A stretch of DNA of 64,000 nt from Modestobacter sp. VKM Ac-2982 (lineage in GTDB: Bacteria; Actinomycetota; Actinomycetes; Mycobacteriales; Geodermatophilaceae): positions 788,082-852,081 of the forward strand of contig NZ_JAPVBL010000001.1 of NCBI RefSeq assembly GCF_026967935.1. The letters are read 5' to 3'. The position numbers and the translations under genes were made by a program. A model generated the notes under the pieces. The model was not told where the DNA came from. It saw only the letters and a program-made list of their open reading frames with translations, and ran no database searches. Position 1 is the first letter of the stretch. Every line of letters starts with the position of its first letter. This document shows positions 51,715 to 62,900 of this stretch, piece by piece.

Positions 51715-52175
51715 GCGAGAAGGACGGCGAGCCGAACGGCGAGCAGGTCGACGCCGAGCAGCTCGACGCCGAGACGCCGGGCGTGGATGACGCGGAGGCG
51801 CTCGAGGCCGCCGAGGCCGGTGTCGCCGACCAGGCGGAGTCCGACGAGGACAAGGTCGTCGCCACCCCCACCCAGCGCCGGTCCCGGTCCTCCCGCCGTC
51901 CGGCCGACCGGACGCCGGACGCCGGACCCACGGGGGAGGGCACCCGCACCCGGGCCGACGCCGAGCGGGCACGCGCCGCGGAGCTGAAGGAGAAGCGGAA
52001 CCTGGGGCGGTTCCTGCGCGAGGTCGTCGCCGAGCTGCGCAAGGTCATCTGGCCCGGCCGCAAGGAGCTGATCACCTACACCACCGTGGTGATCATCTTC
52101 GTGGCCGTCATGGTCGCGATCGTCGCCGGCCTGGACCTCCTCTTCGCCCAGGGCGTGCTCGCCGTCTTCGGCTGA
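51711..52175 (+). CDS. secE: Preprotein translocase subunit SecE
   Basis: SecE stabilises SecY in the Sec channel. It has 154 residues: a long acidic/basic disordered N-terminus (about 1-95), then the amphipathic helix and hinge [24 protein letters not shown] (about 101-124) and one membrane helix (about 125-147). The single-helix form is usual in actinobacteria. GTG start; ribosome site weak, consistent with coupling to upstream micro-ORFs. nusG follows after 40 bp. Confidence 0.95.
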   Translation: MSEKDGEPNGEQVDAEQLDAETPGVDDAEALEAAEAGVADQAESDEDKVVATPTQRRSRSSRRPADRTPDAGPTGEGTRTRADAERARAAELKEKRNLGRFLREVVAELRKVIWPGRKELITYTTVVIIFVAVMVAIVAGLDLLFAQGVLAVFG

Positions 52176-52215
52176 CCGTCCGCGCCTGCACCGCACCCGA
52201 CAAGGAAGAGACCCT

Positions 52216-53112
52216 GTGACTGACCCCCGCGAGCCCTTCGAGACCGACAGCGCCGTCGAGGGCACCGACCTCGACGACGCGCGTGCGGACGTGCGCGGCA
52301 GCGCCGACCTCGAGACGGGCGCCGGCGAGACCGGGTCCGCCGAGGGATCGAGCGACACCGCCGACCAGGACACCAGCACCGATGCCGCCGACGTCGTCCC
52401 CGACGTCGAGACCGGGGAGCCGGCCACGCTCGCCGCCGACCCGGCGCCCGAGCCGGCCCCCGACCACGACCTGCCGGTCAGCGAGGCCCTCGAGGCCGCG
52501 GCGGCAGAGGACGAGGACCCGGCGGACGCCCTGCGCTCGACGCTGCGCGGGCAGTTCGGCGACTGGTACGTGATCCACTCCTACGCGGGCTACGAGAACA
52601 AGGTGAAGACCAACCTCGAGTCCCGGATCACGTCGCTGGACATGGAGGACTACATCTTCCAGATCGAGGTGCCCACCGAGGAGGTCACCGAGATCAAGAA
52701 CGGCAAGCGGACGCAGGTCAACCGCAAGAAGCTGCCGGGGTACCTGCTGGTCCGGATGGACCTCAACGACGAGTCCTGGGGAGCGGTCCGCAACACCCCG
52801 GGCGTCACCGGCTTCGTCGGGGCCACCTCCAAGCCCTCGCCGCTGAGCATCGACGAGGTCGTCAACCTGCTGGTCCCGGCGACGACCGCCAAGCCGGTCT
52901 CCGCGACCGAGGCCGCCCCCAGCGCCGGCCCCGCGCCGGAGGTCGAGTTCGAGGTCGGCGAGTCCGTCACCGTCATGGACGGTCCGTTCGCGACGCTGCC
53001 GGCGACCATCAACGAGATCAACCCGGAGCAGCAGAAGCTCCAGGTGCTCGTCTCCATCTTCGGCCGCGAGACGCCGGTCGAGCTGTCGTTCACCCAGGTC
53101 ACCAAGATCTGA
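52216..53112 (+). CDS. nusG: Transcription termination/antitermination protein NusG
   Basis: NusG, 298 residues. A 110-residue acidic Ala/Asp/Glu extension precedes the NGN domain ([19 protein letters not shown], about 116-134; [12 protein letters not shown]), and a C-terminal KOW domain ([18 protein letters not shown], about 250-267). It couples RNA polymerase to the ribosome or Rho. The GTG at 52216 has GGAAGAG upstream. Fits the secE-nusG-rplK order. Confidence 0.97.
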   Translation: MTDPREPFETDSAVEGTDLDDARADVRGSADLETGAGETGSAEGSSDTADQDTSTDAADVVPDVETGEPATLAADPAPEPAPDHDLPVSEALEAAAAEDEDPADALRSTLRGQFGDWYVIHSYAGYENKVKTNLESRITSLDMEDYIFQIEVPTEEVTEIKNGKRTQVNRKKLPGYLLVRMDLNDESWGAVRNTPGVTGFVGATSKPSPLSIDEVVNLLVPATTAKPVSATEAAPSAGPAPEVEFEVGESVTVMDGPFATLPATINEINPEQQKLQVLVSIFGRETPVELSFTQVTKI

Positions 53113-53163
53113 CCCTGGCACAGGCAGCGCAGCACCACCCCCGATCCGCAGAAGAAGGAAGTC

Positions 53164-53592
53164 ATGCCCCCCAGGAAGCGGTTGACCGCGGTCATCAAGC
53201 TCCAGATCAACGCCGGTGCGGCCACCCCCGCGCCGCCCGTGGGCCCCGCCCTCGGTCAGCACGGCGTCAACATCATGGAGTTCTGCAAGGCGTACAACGC
53301 CGCGACGGAGGCGCAGCGCGGCAGCGTCATCCCCGTCGAGATCTCGGTCTTCGAGGACCGGTCGTTCACCTTCGTCACCAAGACGCCCCCGGCAGCGCGC
53401 ATGCTGCTGAAGGCCGCCGGTGTGGAGAAGGGCTCGGGTGAGCCGCACAAGACCAAGGTCGCGACGGTCACCCGCGACCAGGTCCGTGAGATCGCGCAGA
53501 CGAAGATGGCCGATCTGAACGCCAACGACCTCGAGCAGGCCGAGAAGATCATCGCCGGCACCGCCCGGTCGATGGGCATCACCGTCAAGTGA
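53164..53592 (+). CDS. rplK: 50S ribosomal protein L11
   Basis: L11, 142 residues. [31 protein letters not shown] (N-terminal domain) and the RNA-binding C-terminal domain to SMGITVK are typical. Part of the GTPase centre. AAGAAGGAAG ribosome site. Co-transcribed with nusG. Confidence 0.98.
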   Translation: MPPRKRLTAVIKLQINAGAATPAPPVGPALGQHGVNIMEFCKAYNAATEAQRGSVIPVEISVFEDRSFTFVTKTPPAARMLLKAAGVEKGSGEPHKTKVATVTRDQVREIAQTKMADLNANDLEQAEKIIAGTARSMGITVK

Positions 53593-53626
53593 CGGCAGCC
53601 GCCGGCTGACGGCGGCGTTGCACGAC

Positions 53627-53646
53627 CCGGGTCCACGCGGACCCGG
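53627..53646 (+). other. Hairpin in the rplK-rplA gap
   Basis: CCGGGTCC and GGACCCGG form an 8-bp perfect stem with an ACGC loop in a 128-bp gap. It may be a partial terminator, an RNase site or part of an L1 control element. Confidence 0.5.
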
Positions 53647-53720
53647 CCAGTACTCGTGGGAGGGCCTCGCCAGGCCCGCGCACCACGCGACCCCCGCTCC
53701 CGGGGGGAAGGAGAACCACC

Positions 53721-54440
53721 ATGGCAAAGCACGGCAAGCACTACCGCAAGGTCGCTGAGCTGGTCGACGCGGACAACCTGTACAGCCCGCTGCAGGCCGC
53801 CGGTCTGGCCAAGGAGACCTCGACCACCAAGTACGACGCGACCGTCGAGGTCGCCATCCGGCTCGGGGTCGACCCCCGCAAGGCCGACCAGATGGTCCGT
53901 GGCACGGTCAACCTGCCGCACGGCACCGGCAAGACCGCTCGCGTGATCGTCTTCGCGACCGGCGACAAGGCAGCCGAGGCCGAGGCCGCCGGCGCCGACG
54001 TCGTGGGCTCCGACGACCTGATCGAGCAGATCCAGGGCGGTTTCCTGGACTTCGACGCCGCGATCGCCACCCCGGACCAGATGGCGAAGGTCGGTCGCAT
54101 CGCCCGCATCCTCGGCCCCCGTGGCCTGATGCCCAACCCGAAGACGGGCACGGTGACCCCCGACGTCACCAAGGCCGTCAACGACATCAAGGGCGGGAAG
54201 ATCAACTTCCGCGTCGACAAGCAGGCCAACCTGCACCTGGTGATCGGCAAGACGTCCTTCGACCAGACCAAGCTGGTGGAGAACTACGCCGCCGCCCTCG
54301 ACGAGGTGCTGCGGGCCAAGCCGTCCGCGGCCAAGGGCCGGTACCTGAGGAAGATCACCGTCTCCACCACCATGGGCCCGGGCATCCCGGTCGACCCGAA
54401 CCGCACCCGCAACCTCACCGTGGACGAGCCCTCCGCCTGA
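53721..54440 (+). CDS. rplA: 50S ribosomal protein L1
   Basis: L1, 239 residues, protein of the L1 stalk and often an autogenous repressor of its own operon. [22 protein letters not shown] (about 116-137) and [15 protein letters not shown] are diagnostic. The GGGGGGAAGGAG sequence upstream is a very strong ribosome site. Confidence 0.98.
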   Translation: MAKHGKHYRKVAELVDADNLYSPLQAAGLAKETSTTKYDATVEVAIRLGVDPRKADQMVRGTVNLPHGTGKTARVIVFATGDKAAEAEAAGADVVGSDDLIEQIQGGFLDFDAAIATPDQMAKVGRIARILGPRGLMPNPKTGTVTPDVTKAVNDIKGGKINFRVDKQANLHLVIGKTSFDQTKLVENYAAALDEVLRAKPSAAKGRYLRKITVSTTMGPGIPVDPNRTRNLTVDEPSA

Positions 54441-54460
54441 TCGACGGACGCCGCCCCCGG

Positions 54461-54497
54461 CGAGGGCCCCGCAGCGCACGTCGCTGCGGGGCCCTCG
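54461..54497 (+). terminator. Terminator of the rplKA unit
   Basis: CGAGGGCCCCGCAGCG and its exact complement form a 16-bp perfect stem with a CACGT loop just after rplA. Confidence 0.9.
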
Positions 54498-54521
54498 TGC
54501 GTCCGGCCCCACAGGGGCGTG

Positions 54522-54767
54522 TACTCTTGCCGCTGTTCCCCCCAAGACCGCTGGTCGTCGCACGTCCGCGTGCGATCGAAGGTCCGGAAACGACCGGACG
54601 ACCCGCGCAGGTGGACGGTTCGACGAACGTGTCGCGGCACGGGCTCAGCGCCTGCACCGTGATCGTCCCTCGCCCCGTGCGCCCTGCGCCGGGGCGTTCC
54701 TCGTCTCCGGGCCCGATCGCCCCGGGCGCACGTCGCCGGTGGTCGCCCGACAGACGAGAGGAGGCCC
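54522..54767 (+). promoter_or_regulatory. rplJL promoter and structured L10 leader
   Basis: A TACTCT -10 box at 54522 predicts a start near 54534 and a 234-nt leader. It contains hairpins TCGCACG/CGTGCGA (54558-54575), GTCCGG/CCGGAC (54582-54599) and a CGCCCCG/CGGGGCG stem near 54672-54700. Such leaders bind the L10-L7/L12 complex for feedback control. The k-turn itself I could not place. Confidence 0.6.
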
Positions 54768-55400
54768 ATGCCCACGCAGGCGAAGGCCGCGGTGATCGAA
54801 GAGATCACCGAGCGGTTCCAGAAGTCCAGCGCGGCCGTGCTCACCGAGTACCGCGGGCTGACCGTGGCGCAGCTGACCGAGCTGCGTCGTTCCCTCGGTG
54901 CGGGCAGCAGCTACGCCGTCGTCAAGAACACCCTGACGAAGCGTGCAGCGGACTCGGTCGGTCACTCCGACCTGGCCCCGCTGCTCAACGGCCCCACCGC
55001 GATCGCCTTCATCGAGGGCGACCCGGTCGAGGCCGCCAAGGCCATCCGTGACTTCGCGCGGGCCAACCCGCTGCTGGTCATCAAGGGCGGCGTGGTCGAG
55101 GGCCGCACGGTCGACGCAGCCGAGGTCACCCGCCTCGCCGACGTCGAGTCCCGTGAGGTCCTGCTGGCCAAGCTGGCCGGCGCCATGAAGGGCAACCTCA
55201 CCAAGGCTGCCGGGCTGTTCCAGGCCCCGCTGTCGCAGGTCGCCCGACTGGCCGAGGCCCTCAAGGAGAAGAAGCCGGCCGAGGGCGCTGCTGCCTCGGA
55301 CGACGCTGCTCCCGCCGACTCTGCTGCTGACACCACCCCGGCCGCCCCGGCCACCAACGACGAGAGTGCTGCTGCGGACTCCGCGGCCAGCACCGACTGA
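54768..55400 (+). CDS. rplJ: 50S ribosomal protein L10
   Basis: L10, the stalk base that carries L7/L12 dimers, 210 residues. [24 protein letters not shown] and [10 protein letters not shown] are the N-terminal RNA-binding motifs; the C-terminal about 35 residues are an Ala/Asp/Pro-rich tail after the L7/L12-binding helix. GGAGG ribosome site. Confidence 0.98.
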   Translation: MPTQAKAAVIEEITERFQKSSAAVLTEYRGLTVAQLTELRRSLGAGSSYAVVKNTLTKRAADSVGHSDLAPLLNGPTAIAFIEGDPVEAAKAIRDFARANPLLVIKGGVVEGRTVDAAEVTRLADVESREVLLAKLAGAMKGNLTKAAGLFQAPLSQVARLAEALKEKKPAEGAAASDDAAPADSAADTTPAAPATNDESAAADSAASTD

Positions 55401-55419
55401 CCCCCCTCAAGGAGACACC

Positions 55420-55809
55420 ATGGCCAAGCTTTCCACTGACGAGCTGCTCGACGCCTTCAAGGAGATGACCCTCCTGGAGCTGTCGGACTTCGTGAAGGAG
55501 TTCGAGACCACCTTCGACGTCACCGCTGCCGCTCCGGTCGCCGTCGCGGCTGCCGCTGGTGCCGGAGGCGGCGCCGCCACCGAGGCGCCGGTCGAGCAGG
55601 ACGAGTTCGACGTCGTCCTCGAGGCTGCCGGTGACAAGAAGATCCAGGTCATCAAGGAGGTGCGCGGCCTGACCTCGCTCGGCCTCAAGGAGGCCAAGGA
55701 CCTGGTCGACAACGCGCCGAAGCCGGTCCTGGAGAAGGTCGCCAAGGACGCTGCGGAGAAGGCCAAGGCCGCCCTCGAGGGCGCCGGCGCCACCGTCACC
55801 GTCAAGTGA
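55420..55809 (+). CDS. rplL: 50S ribosomal protein L7/L12
   Basis: L7/L12, 129 residues. N-terminal dimerisation helices ([20 protein letters not shown]), an Ala/Gly hinge (about 40-55), and the C-terminal domain [24 protein letters not shown] that recruits translation GTPases. I chose the ATG at 55420 with AAGGAG upstream; an earlier in-frame TTG-type start only adds rplJ-shadow residues. Confidence 0.98.
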   Translation: MAKLSTDELLDAFKEMTLLELSDFVKEFETTFDVTAAAPVAVAAAAGAGGGAATEAPVEQDEFDVVLEAAGDKKIQVIKEVRGLTSLGLKEAKDLVDNAPKPVLEKVAKDAAEKAKAALEGAGATVTVK

Positions 55810-55862
55810 CCCCCCACCCTGCCGCCGCCCCCGCGGCGGCCGGGTAGCACCACCCCGCACTG

Positions 55863-55904
55863 ACGACAGGGGCCGATCCACTCCGGTGGGTCGGCCCCTG
55901 TCGT
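55863..55904 (+). terminator. Very strong terminator after rplL
   Basis: ACGACAGGGGCCGA pairs with TCGGCCCCTGTCGT (14 bp) and the stem continues inward with CCAC/GTGG and a G-U pair, capped by TCCG. Confidence 0.92.
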
Positions 55905-56155
55905 GCGTCCAGATCGCTCCGGTGCGCCGTCCGGTCGCCCCTGGCCGGGTCTCCGTAGGCACGTCGTTCACCCACAGGTCCCGGCGTGGCAGTTCCCGCT
56001 GGGCTGCCGCACTGGCATCATCGGCAGGGCACTCGCCTCGCTCGCCCCCGATCCCGCGGTGCTGCGCTCCTCCTCCGGAGCCCAGTGTTCCCCGGGCCGG
56101 GTGGGCACCGGCCACCCCTCGTGGGTGGGTCCCCGGCCGCTCCGGCGGCCCGACG
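55905..56155. other. Gene-free stretch upstream of the rpoB promoter
   Basis: About 250 bases between the rplL terminator and the rpoB promoter. Open frames on both strands here have no codon bias or ribosome site. I see no repeat or RNA gene. Confidence 0.6.
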
Positions 56156-56184
56156 TGGACACCGGCGCTGAGCAGGGGTAGGGT
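56156..56184 (+). promoter_or_regulatory. rpoB promoter
   Basis: TGGACA (-35, 56156-56161; 5 of 6 to TTGACA), a 17-nt spacer and TAGGGT (-10, 56179-56184): the best housekeeping-type promoter in the window. Start near 56191, leader about 190 nt. Confidence 0.75.
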
Positions 56185-56380
56185 CTCCTGTTGCGCTGCC
56201 CTCTGACTGCCAGCCCGCCGAGACGGGTCACGAGGGGTGCCCGGGAACGGCTCCGGGAGACCCCGTGTTGACCGTACCGACGGGGCAGGCATCCGCGGTC
56301 AGCCTCGCCGACAACGACGACGACCCAGGACGAACTGCACCCACCGCCCGCACGTCGTGAGGTCCTCGAAAGGACGCATC

Positions 56381-59300
56381 TTGGCAGGCTCTCGCCCCAC
56401 CAGCATCACCCCCGGCACCACCGAGTCCAGCAGCACCCCGACCACCGCGGTCGACGTGCAGCCCGGTCCCCGCACCGGCGGCACCGACCACCAGAAGATC
56501 CCTGGCGCGCCGCTGCGCGTCTCCTTCGCCAAGATCCACGAGCCGCTCGAGGTCCCGGACCTGCTCGCGCTCCAGACCGCCTCCTTCGACTGGCTGGTCG
56601 GGAGCCCCGCGTGGCGGGCCACCCTCGCTCCCGAGGAGCAGGCCGGCGCGGTGGGCGGCCTGGCGGAGATCCTCGAGGAGATCTCCCCGATCGAGGACTT
56701 CAGCGGCTCCATGTCGCTGTCCTTCTCCAACCCGCGCTTCGAGGACGTCAAGGCGTCCCTCGAGGAGTGCAAGGACAAGGACATGACCTACGCGGCGCCG
56801 CTGTTCGTCACCGCCGAGTTCATGAACAACACCACCGGCGAGATCAAGAGCCAGACGGTGTTCATGGGCGACTTCCCGGTGATGACGAGCAAGGGCACGT
56901 TCGTCATCAACGGGACCGAGCGCGTCGTCGTCTCCCAGCTGGTCCGCAGCCCCGGCGTCTACTTCGACAAGAGCCTGGACAAGACGTCGGACAAGGACGT
57001 CTACAGCGCCAAGGTGATCCCCAGCCGTGGTGCGTGGCTGGAGTTCGACGTCGACAAGCGCGACACCGTCGGCGTCCGGATCGACCGCAAGCGCCGTCAG
57101 CCGGTGAGCGTCCTGCTCAAGGCCCTCGGCTGGACCGAGGACCGCATCCGCGAGCACTTCCAGTGGTCGCCCACGATGCTGGCCACCCTGGAGAAGGACC
57201 ACCTCGCCGGCCAGGACGAGGCGCTGCTGGACATCTACCGCAAGCTGCGCCCGGGCGAGCCGCCGACGCGTGAGTCGGCGCAGGCGCTGCTGGAGAACCT
57301 CTTCTTCAACCCGAAGCGCTACGACCTGGCGAAGGTCGGCCGCTACAAGGTGAACAAGAAGCTCGGCGTCGAGGTGCCCAAGGGCACCTCCACGCTGACC
57401 GAGGACGACATCGTCGCGACCATCGAGTACGTCGTGCGTCTGCACGCCGGCGAGCCCGACCACGGCGTCGACGACATCGACCACTTCGGCAACCGGCGCC
57501 TGCGCACGGTCGGTGAGCTGATCCAGAACCAGATCCGGGTCGGCCTCTCCCGCATGGAGCGCGTCGTCCGCGAGCGGATGACGACCCAGGACGTCGAGGC
57601 CATCACGCCGCAGACCCTGATCAACATCCGGCCGGTCGTCGCCTCCATCAAGGAGTTCTTCGGCACCAGCCAGCTCTCGCAGTTCATGGACCAGACCAAC
57701 CCGCTCGCGGGCCTGACCCACAAGCGCCGCCTGTCGGCGCTGGGTCCGGGTGGTCTGTCCCGTGAGCGCGCGGGCATGGAGGTCCGCGACGTGCACCCGA
57801 GCCACTACGGCCGGATGTGCCCGATCGAGACGCCGGAAGGCCCGAACATCGGCCTGATCGGCTCGCTGTCCTCCTTCGGCCGCGTCAACCCGTTCGGGTT
57901 CATCGAGACCCCGTACCGCAAGGTCGAGAACGGCACGGTCACCGACCAGATCGACTACCTCACCGCCGACGAGGAGGACCGCTTCGTCGTCGCGCAGGCC
58001 AACTCGCCGCTGGACGCGACGGGCCGGTTCGCCGAGGACCTGGTCCTGGTCCGCACCAAGGGCGGCGAGACCACCGACCTCGCGCCGGAGAACGTCGACT
58101 ACATGGACGTGTCGCCGCGGCAGATGACCTCGGTCGCGACGGCGATGATCCCGTTCCTCGAGCACGACGACGCGAACCGGGCCCTGATGGGCGCGAACAT
58201 GCAGCGTCAGGCGGTGCCGCTGCTGCGCAGCGAGGCGCCGCTGGTCGGCACCGGCATGGAGCTGCGTGCCGCCGTGGACGCCGGCGACGTCGTGGTGGCC
58301 GAGAAGGCGGGCGTGGTCGAGGACTCCACCGCCGACTACGTCACCGTGATGGCCGACGACGGGACCCGGCAGACCTACCGGCTGCTGAAGTTCCAGCGCT
58401 CGAACCAGGGCACCTCGATCAACCAGAGCCCGGTGGTCGAAGAGGGCCAGCGGGTCGAGGTCGGCCAGGTCGTCGCCGACGGGCCCTGCACCGACGAGGG
58501 CGAGATGGCGCTGGGCAAGAACCTGCTCGTCGCCTTCATGCCCTGGGAGGGTCACAACTACGAGGACGCGATCATCCTGTCGCAGCGCCTCGTGCAGGAC
58601 GACGTCCTGTCCTCGATCCACATCGAGGAGTTCGAGGTCGACGCCCGCGACACCAAGCTCGGTGCCGAGGAGATCACCCGGGACATCCCGAACGTCTCCG
58701 AGGAGGTCCTCGCCGACCTCGACGAGCGCGGGATCATCCGGATCGGTGCCGAGGTCGTCCCCGGCGACATCCTCGTCGGCAAGGTCACGCCCAAGGGCGA
58801 GACCGAGCTGACCCCGGAGGAGCGGCTGCTGCGGGCGATCTTCGGTGAGAAGGCCCGCGAGGTCCGCGACACCAGCCTCAAGGTCAAGCACGGTGAGTCC
58901 GGCAAGGTCATCGGCGTCCGGGTCTTCTCCCGCGAGGACGGCGACGAGCTGCCCGCCGGCGTGAACGAGCTCATCCGGGTCTACGTGGCCCAGATGCGCA
59001 AGATCAGCGACGGCGACAAGCTGGCCGGCCGGCACGGGAACAAGGGCGTCATCTCCAAGATCCTCCCGCAGGAGGACATGCCGTTCCTCGAGGACGGCAC
59101 CCCGGTCGACATCGTGCTCAACCCGCTGGGCGTGCCCGGCCGGATGAACGTCGGCCAGGTGCTGGAGATGCACCTCGGGTGGATCGCCAAGCAGGGCTGG
59201 GAGGTCGAGGGCACGCCGGAGTGGGCTGCGAAGCTGCCCGCCGCCGCCCGTCAGGCCGCTCCCGGCACCCGCACAGCGACCCCGGTGTTCGACGGCGCCA

Positions 59301-59890
59301 AGGAGGAGGAGCTCATCGGCCTGCTCGGCTCGACGACGCCGAACCGCAACGGCGAGCGGATGGTCAAGGAGACCGGCAAGGCGCGGCTGTTCGACGGCCG
59401 CTCCGGGGAGCCCTTCCCCGAGCCGATCGCCGTGGGGTACGTCTACATCCTGAAGCTGCTGCACCTGGTCGACGACAAGATCCACGCCCGTTCCACCGGC
59501 CCGTACTCGATGATCACGCAGCAGCCGCTGGGTGGTAAGGCGCAGTTCGGTGGTCAGCGCTTCGGTGAGATGGAGTGCTGGGCGATGCAGGCCTACGGCG
59601 CCGCCTACGCGCTGCAGGAGCTCCTCACCATCAAGTCCGACGACATCCTCGGCCGCGTCAAGGTGTACGAGGCGATCGTCAAGGGCGAGAACATCCCGGA
59701 GCCGGGCATCCCGGAGTCCTTCAAGGTGTTGCTCAAGGAGCTCCAGTCGCTCTGCCTGAACGTGGAGGTCCTCTCCGGCGACGGGCAGGCGATCGAGCTG
59801 CGTGACACCGACGACGAGGTCTTCCGCGCCGCGGAGGAGCTGGGCATCGACCTCAGCCGTCGCGAGCCGTCGTCCGTCGAGGACGTCTGA
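56381..59890 (+). CDS. rpoB: RNA polymerase beta subunit
   Basis: RpoB, 1169 residues. [21 protein letters not shown] near the N-terminus, the rifampicin region (about 428-460), [20 protein letters not shown], and [10 protein letters not shown]...[10 protein letters not shown] are canonical. The start is the TTG at 56381 (LAGSRPTS), 7 nt after AAAGGA, as TTG starts are usual for actinobacterial rpoB; a longer frame upstream has no site. Two rifampicin-region positions are unusual: Thr 439 (E. coli Asn 518) and Ala 443 (Ser 522). Confidence 0.97.
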   Translation: MAGSRPTSITPGTTESSSTPTTAVDVQPGPRTGGTDHQKIPGAPLRVSFAKIHEPLEVPDLLALQTASFDWLVGSPAWRATLAPEEQAGAVGGLAEILEEISPIEDFSGSMSLSFSNPRFEDVKASLEECKDKDMTYAAPLFVTAEFMNNTTGEIKSQTVFMGDFPVMTSKGTFVINGTERVVVSQLVRSPGVYFDKSLDKTSDKDVYSAKVIPSRGAWLEFDVDKRDTVGVRIDRKRRQPVSVLLKALGWTEDRIREHFQWSPTMLATLEKDHLAGQDEALLDIYRKLRPGEPPTRESAQALLENLFFNPKRYDLAKVGRYKVNKKLGVEVPKGTSTLTEDDIVATIEYVVRLHAGEPDHGVDDIDHFGNRRLRTVGELIQNQIRVGLSRMERVVRERMTTQDVEAITPQTLINIRPVVASIKEFFGTSQLSQFMDQTNPLAGLTHKRRLSALGPGGLSRERAGMEVRDVHPSHYGRMCPIETPEGPNIGLIGSLSSFGRVNPFGFIETPYRKVENGTVTDQIDYLTADEEDRFVVAQANSPLDATGRFAEDLVLVRTKGGETTDLAPENVDYMDVSPRQMTSVATAMIPFLEHDDANRALMGANMQRQAVPLLRSEAPLVGTGMELRAAVDAGDVVVAEKAGVVEDSTADYVTVMADDGTRQTYRLLKFQRSNQGTSINQSPVVEEGQRVEVGQVVADGPCTDEGEMALGKNLLVAFMPWEGHNYEDAIILSQRLVQDDVLSSIHIEEFEVDARDTKLGAEEITRDIPNVSEEVLADLDERGIIRIGAEVVPGDILVGKVTPKGETELTPEERLLRAIFGEKAREVRDTSLKVKHGESGKVIGVRVFSREDGDELPAGVNELIRVYVAQMRKISDGDKLAGRHGNKGVISKILPQEDMPFLEDGTPVDIVLNPLGVPGRMNVGQVLEMHLGWIAKQGWEVEGTPEWAAKLPAAARQAAPGTRTATPVFDGAKEEELIGLLGSTTPNRNGERMVKETGKARLFDGRSGEPFPEPIAVGYVYILKLLHLVDDKIHARSTGPYSMITQQPLGGKAQFGGQRFGEMECWAMQAYGAAYALQELLTIKSDDILGRVKVYEAIVKGENIPEPGIPESFKVLLKELQSLCLNVEVLSGDGQAIELRDTDDEVFRAAEELGIDLSRREPSSVEDV

Positions 59891-59896
59891 TCGGCC

Positions 59897-59930
59897 GCCG
59901 GCCGGCCCTGAGCAGTCAGGGCCGGCCGGC
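59897..59930 (+). other. 15-bp perfect hairpin between rpoB and rpoC
   Basis: GCCGGCCGGCCCTGA and TCAGGGCCGGCCGGC form a 15-bp stem with a GCAG loop, 6 bp after the rpoB stop. It looks like an intrinsic terminator without U-tract, yet rpoC follows and has no clear own promoter, so it is probably an attenuator or processing site. A smaller CCCC/GGGG hairpin (59964-59976) includes the rpoC ribosome site. Confidence 0.7.
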
Positions 59931-59984
59931 ACCAACCCTCATCGACTAGAAGCGAAGAACTAGCCCCGGAAAGGGGTACATCGA

Positions 59985-62900
59985 GTGCTCGACGTCAACT
60001 TCTTCGACGAACTGCGCATCGGTCTGGCCAGCGGTGACGACATCCGCCAGTGGTCACACGGCGAGGTGAAGAAGCCCGAGACCATCAACTACCGCACTCT
60101 CCGTCCGGAGAAGGACGGTCTGTTCTGCGAGAAGATCTTCGGTCCCACCCGGGACTGGGAGTGCTACTGCGGCAAGTACAAGCGGGTCCGCTTCAAGGGC
60201 ATCATCTGCGAGCGCTGCGGCGTCGAGGTCACTCGCGCCAAGGTGCGTCGTGAGCGGATGGGCCACATCGAGCTGGCCGCGCCGGTCACCCACATCTGGT
60301 TCTTCAAGGGCGTTCCCTCGCGCCTGGGCTACCTGCTCGACCTGGCGCCCAAGGACCTCGAGAAGATCATCTACTTCGCTGCGTACATGATCACCTCCGT
60401 CGACGACGAGGCGCGTCACCGCGACCTGCCGACCGTCGAGGCCGAGATCAGCGCCGAGAAGTCCAACCTCGAGGGTCGCCGCGACGCCGACGTGGAGGCC
60501 CGCCAGCAGAAGCTGGAGGCCGACCTCGCCGAGCTGGAGGCCGAGGGTGCCAAGTCCGACGTGCGCCGCAAGGTGCGCGAGGGCGGCGAGCGCGAGATGC
60601 GCCAGCTGCGCGACCGGGCCCAGCGGGAGATCGACCGCCTCGAAGAGGTGATGGACACCTTCCGCAAGCTCGAGGTGAAGCAGCTCATCGCCGACGAGGG
60701 CCTCTACCGCGAGCTGCGCGACCGCTTCGGTGAGTACTTCGAGGGCGGCATGGGCGCTGCGGCGCTGCAGAAGCTGCTCGCCGGCTTCGACCTCGACGCC
60801 GAGGCCATCTCGCTGCGCGAGACCATCCGCAGCGGCAAGGGCCAGCGCAAGCTGCGGGCGCTCAAGCGGCTGAAGGTCGTCGCGGCGTTCCAGCAGACCC
60901 AGAACTCGCCCATGGGCATGGTGCTGGACTGCGTGCCGGTGATCCCGCCGGACCTGCGCCCCATGGTGCAGCTGGACGGTGGCCGCTTCGCGACCAGCGA
61001 CATGAACGACCTGTACCGCCGGGTGATCAACCGGAACAACCGGCTCAAGCGACTGCTCGACCTGGGCGCGCCGGAGATCATCGTCAACAACGAGAAGCGG
61101 ATGCTCCAGGAGTCCGTGGACGCGCTGTTCGACAACGGCCGTCGTGGCCGGCCGGTCACCGGTCCGGGCAACCGTCCGCTGAAGTCCCTGAGCGACCTGC
61201 TCAAGGGCAAGCAGGGCCGTTTCCGCCAGAACCTGCTGGGCAAGCGCGTCGACTACTCCGGCCGTTCGGTCATCGTCGTCGGCCCGCAGCTGAAGCTGCA
61301 CCAGTGCGGTCTGCCCAAGCAGATGGCCCTGGAGCTGTTCAAGCCCTTCGTGATGAAGCGGCTGGTGGACCTCAACCACGCGCAGAACATCAAGTCCGCC
61401 AAGCGGATGGTGGAGCGCGCGCGGCCGGTCGTGTGGGACGTCCTCGAAGAGGTCATCACCGAGCACCCGGTGCTGCTGAACCGGGCGCCGACCCTGCACC
61501 GTCTGGGCATCCAGGCCTTCGAGCCTCAGCTGGTCGAGGGCAAGGCCATCCAGATCCACCCGCTGGTCTGCACGGCGTTCAACGCCGACTTCGACGGTGA
61601 CCAGATGGCGGTGCACCTGCCGCTGTCGGCCGAGGCGCAGGCCGAGGCCCGCATCCTCATGCTGTCCAGCAACAACATCCTGAGCCCGGCCGATGGTCGC
61701 CCGATCACCGCGCCGACCCAGGACATGGTGCTGGGCCTCTACCACCTGACCTCCCTCGCCGGGACGGTCGAGGTGCCCGAGGGTGAGCGGCCGAAGTCCT
61801 ACTCCACGACCGCGGAGGCCGTCATGGCCTTCGACAAGGGCGTGCTCGGGCTGCAGGAGCGGGTCCTCATCCGCCTCGACGAGGTCTTCGGCGTCGACAG
61901 CGGCCCGAACGACCCGTGGGAGGCCCCCGAGGGCTGGGAGCCCGGCCAGCCGGCCCTCGTCTCCACCAGCCTGGGCCGGGTCCTCTTCAACGAGGCCCTG
62001 CCGGAGGACTACCGGTTCGTCAACTACCAGGTGCCGAAGAAGGCGCTGGGCGCGATCGTCAACGACCTCGCCGAGCGCTACCCGAAGGTGCAGGTGGCGG
62101 CGACGCTGGACGCCCTCAAGTCGGCTGGGTTCCGCTGGGCGACCCGTTCGGGCGTGACGATCGCGATCGACGACGTCGTCACCCCGCCGGTGAAGGCCGC
62201 GATCCTGGAGCGGCACGAGGACGAGGCCCGCAAGATCGAGCGTCAGTACGAGCGCGGCGTCATCACCGACGCCGAGCGTCGTTCCGAGCTCATCGAGATC
62301 TGGACGCGGGCACGCGCCGAGGTCAGCCAGGCGATGGTCGACAACTTCCCGACCACCAACCCGGTCTGGGTCATGGTCAACTCCGGCGCTCGCGGCAACA
62401 TGATGCAGATCAGCCAGATCGCCGGCATGCGTGGCCTGGTGGCCAACCCGAAGGGCGAGATCATCCCGCGGCCGATCAAGGCCAACTTCCGGGAGGGTCT
62501 GTCGGTGCTGGAGTACTTCATCTCCACGCACGGTGCCCGCAAGGGCCTGGCCGACACCGCGCTGCGGACCGCTGACTCCGGGTACCTCACCCGCCGGCTG
62601 GTCGACGTCTCGCAGGACGTCATCATCCGCGAGGAGGACTGCGGCACCGAGCGCGGCGTGATCATGCCGATCGGCACCGTGGTGGACGGCACGGTCATCC
62701 GTGACGCCCACGTGGAGACCAGCGTCTACGCCCGTGCACTGGCCGCTGACGTGGTCGCTGCCGACGGCACCCAGATCGCCCCCGCCGGGGCGGACCTGGG
62801 CGACGTGCTAATCGCTCAGCTCGTCGACGCCGGGGTCTCCGAGGTCAAGGTGCGCTGCGTGCTCACCTGCGAGTCGCTGCTGGGCACCTGCGCCACCTGC

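Noticed and set aside
55886-56231. Open frames of about 90-106 codons on both strands before rpoB
   Set aside because: No third-position bias in the right phase, no ribosome site, and the region holds the rplL terminator and rpoB promoter.
56228-59935. Very long minus-strand open frame opposite rpoB (1235 codons), and a similar one opposite rpoC (60054-62711)
   Set aside because: They mirror the codon bias of rpoB and rpoC; the products are rich in His/Arg/Asp repeats without any domain, and there is no start site context.
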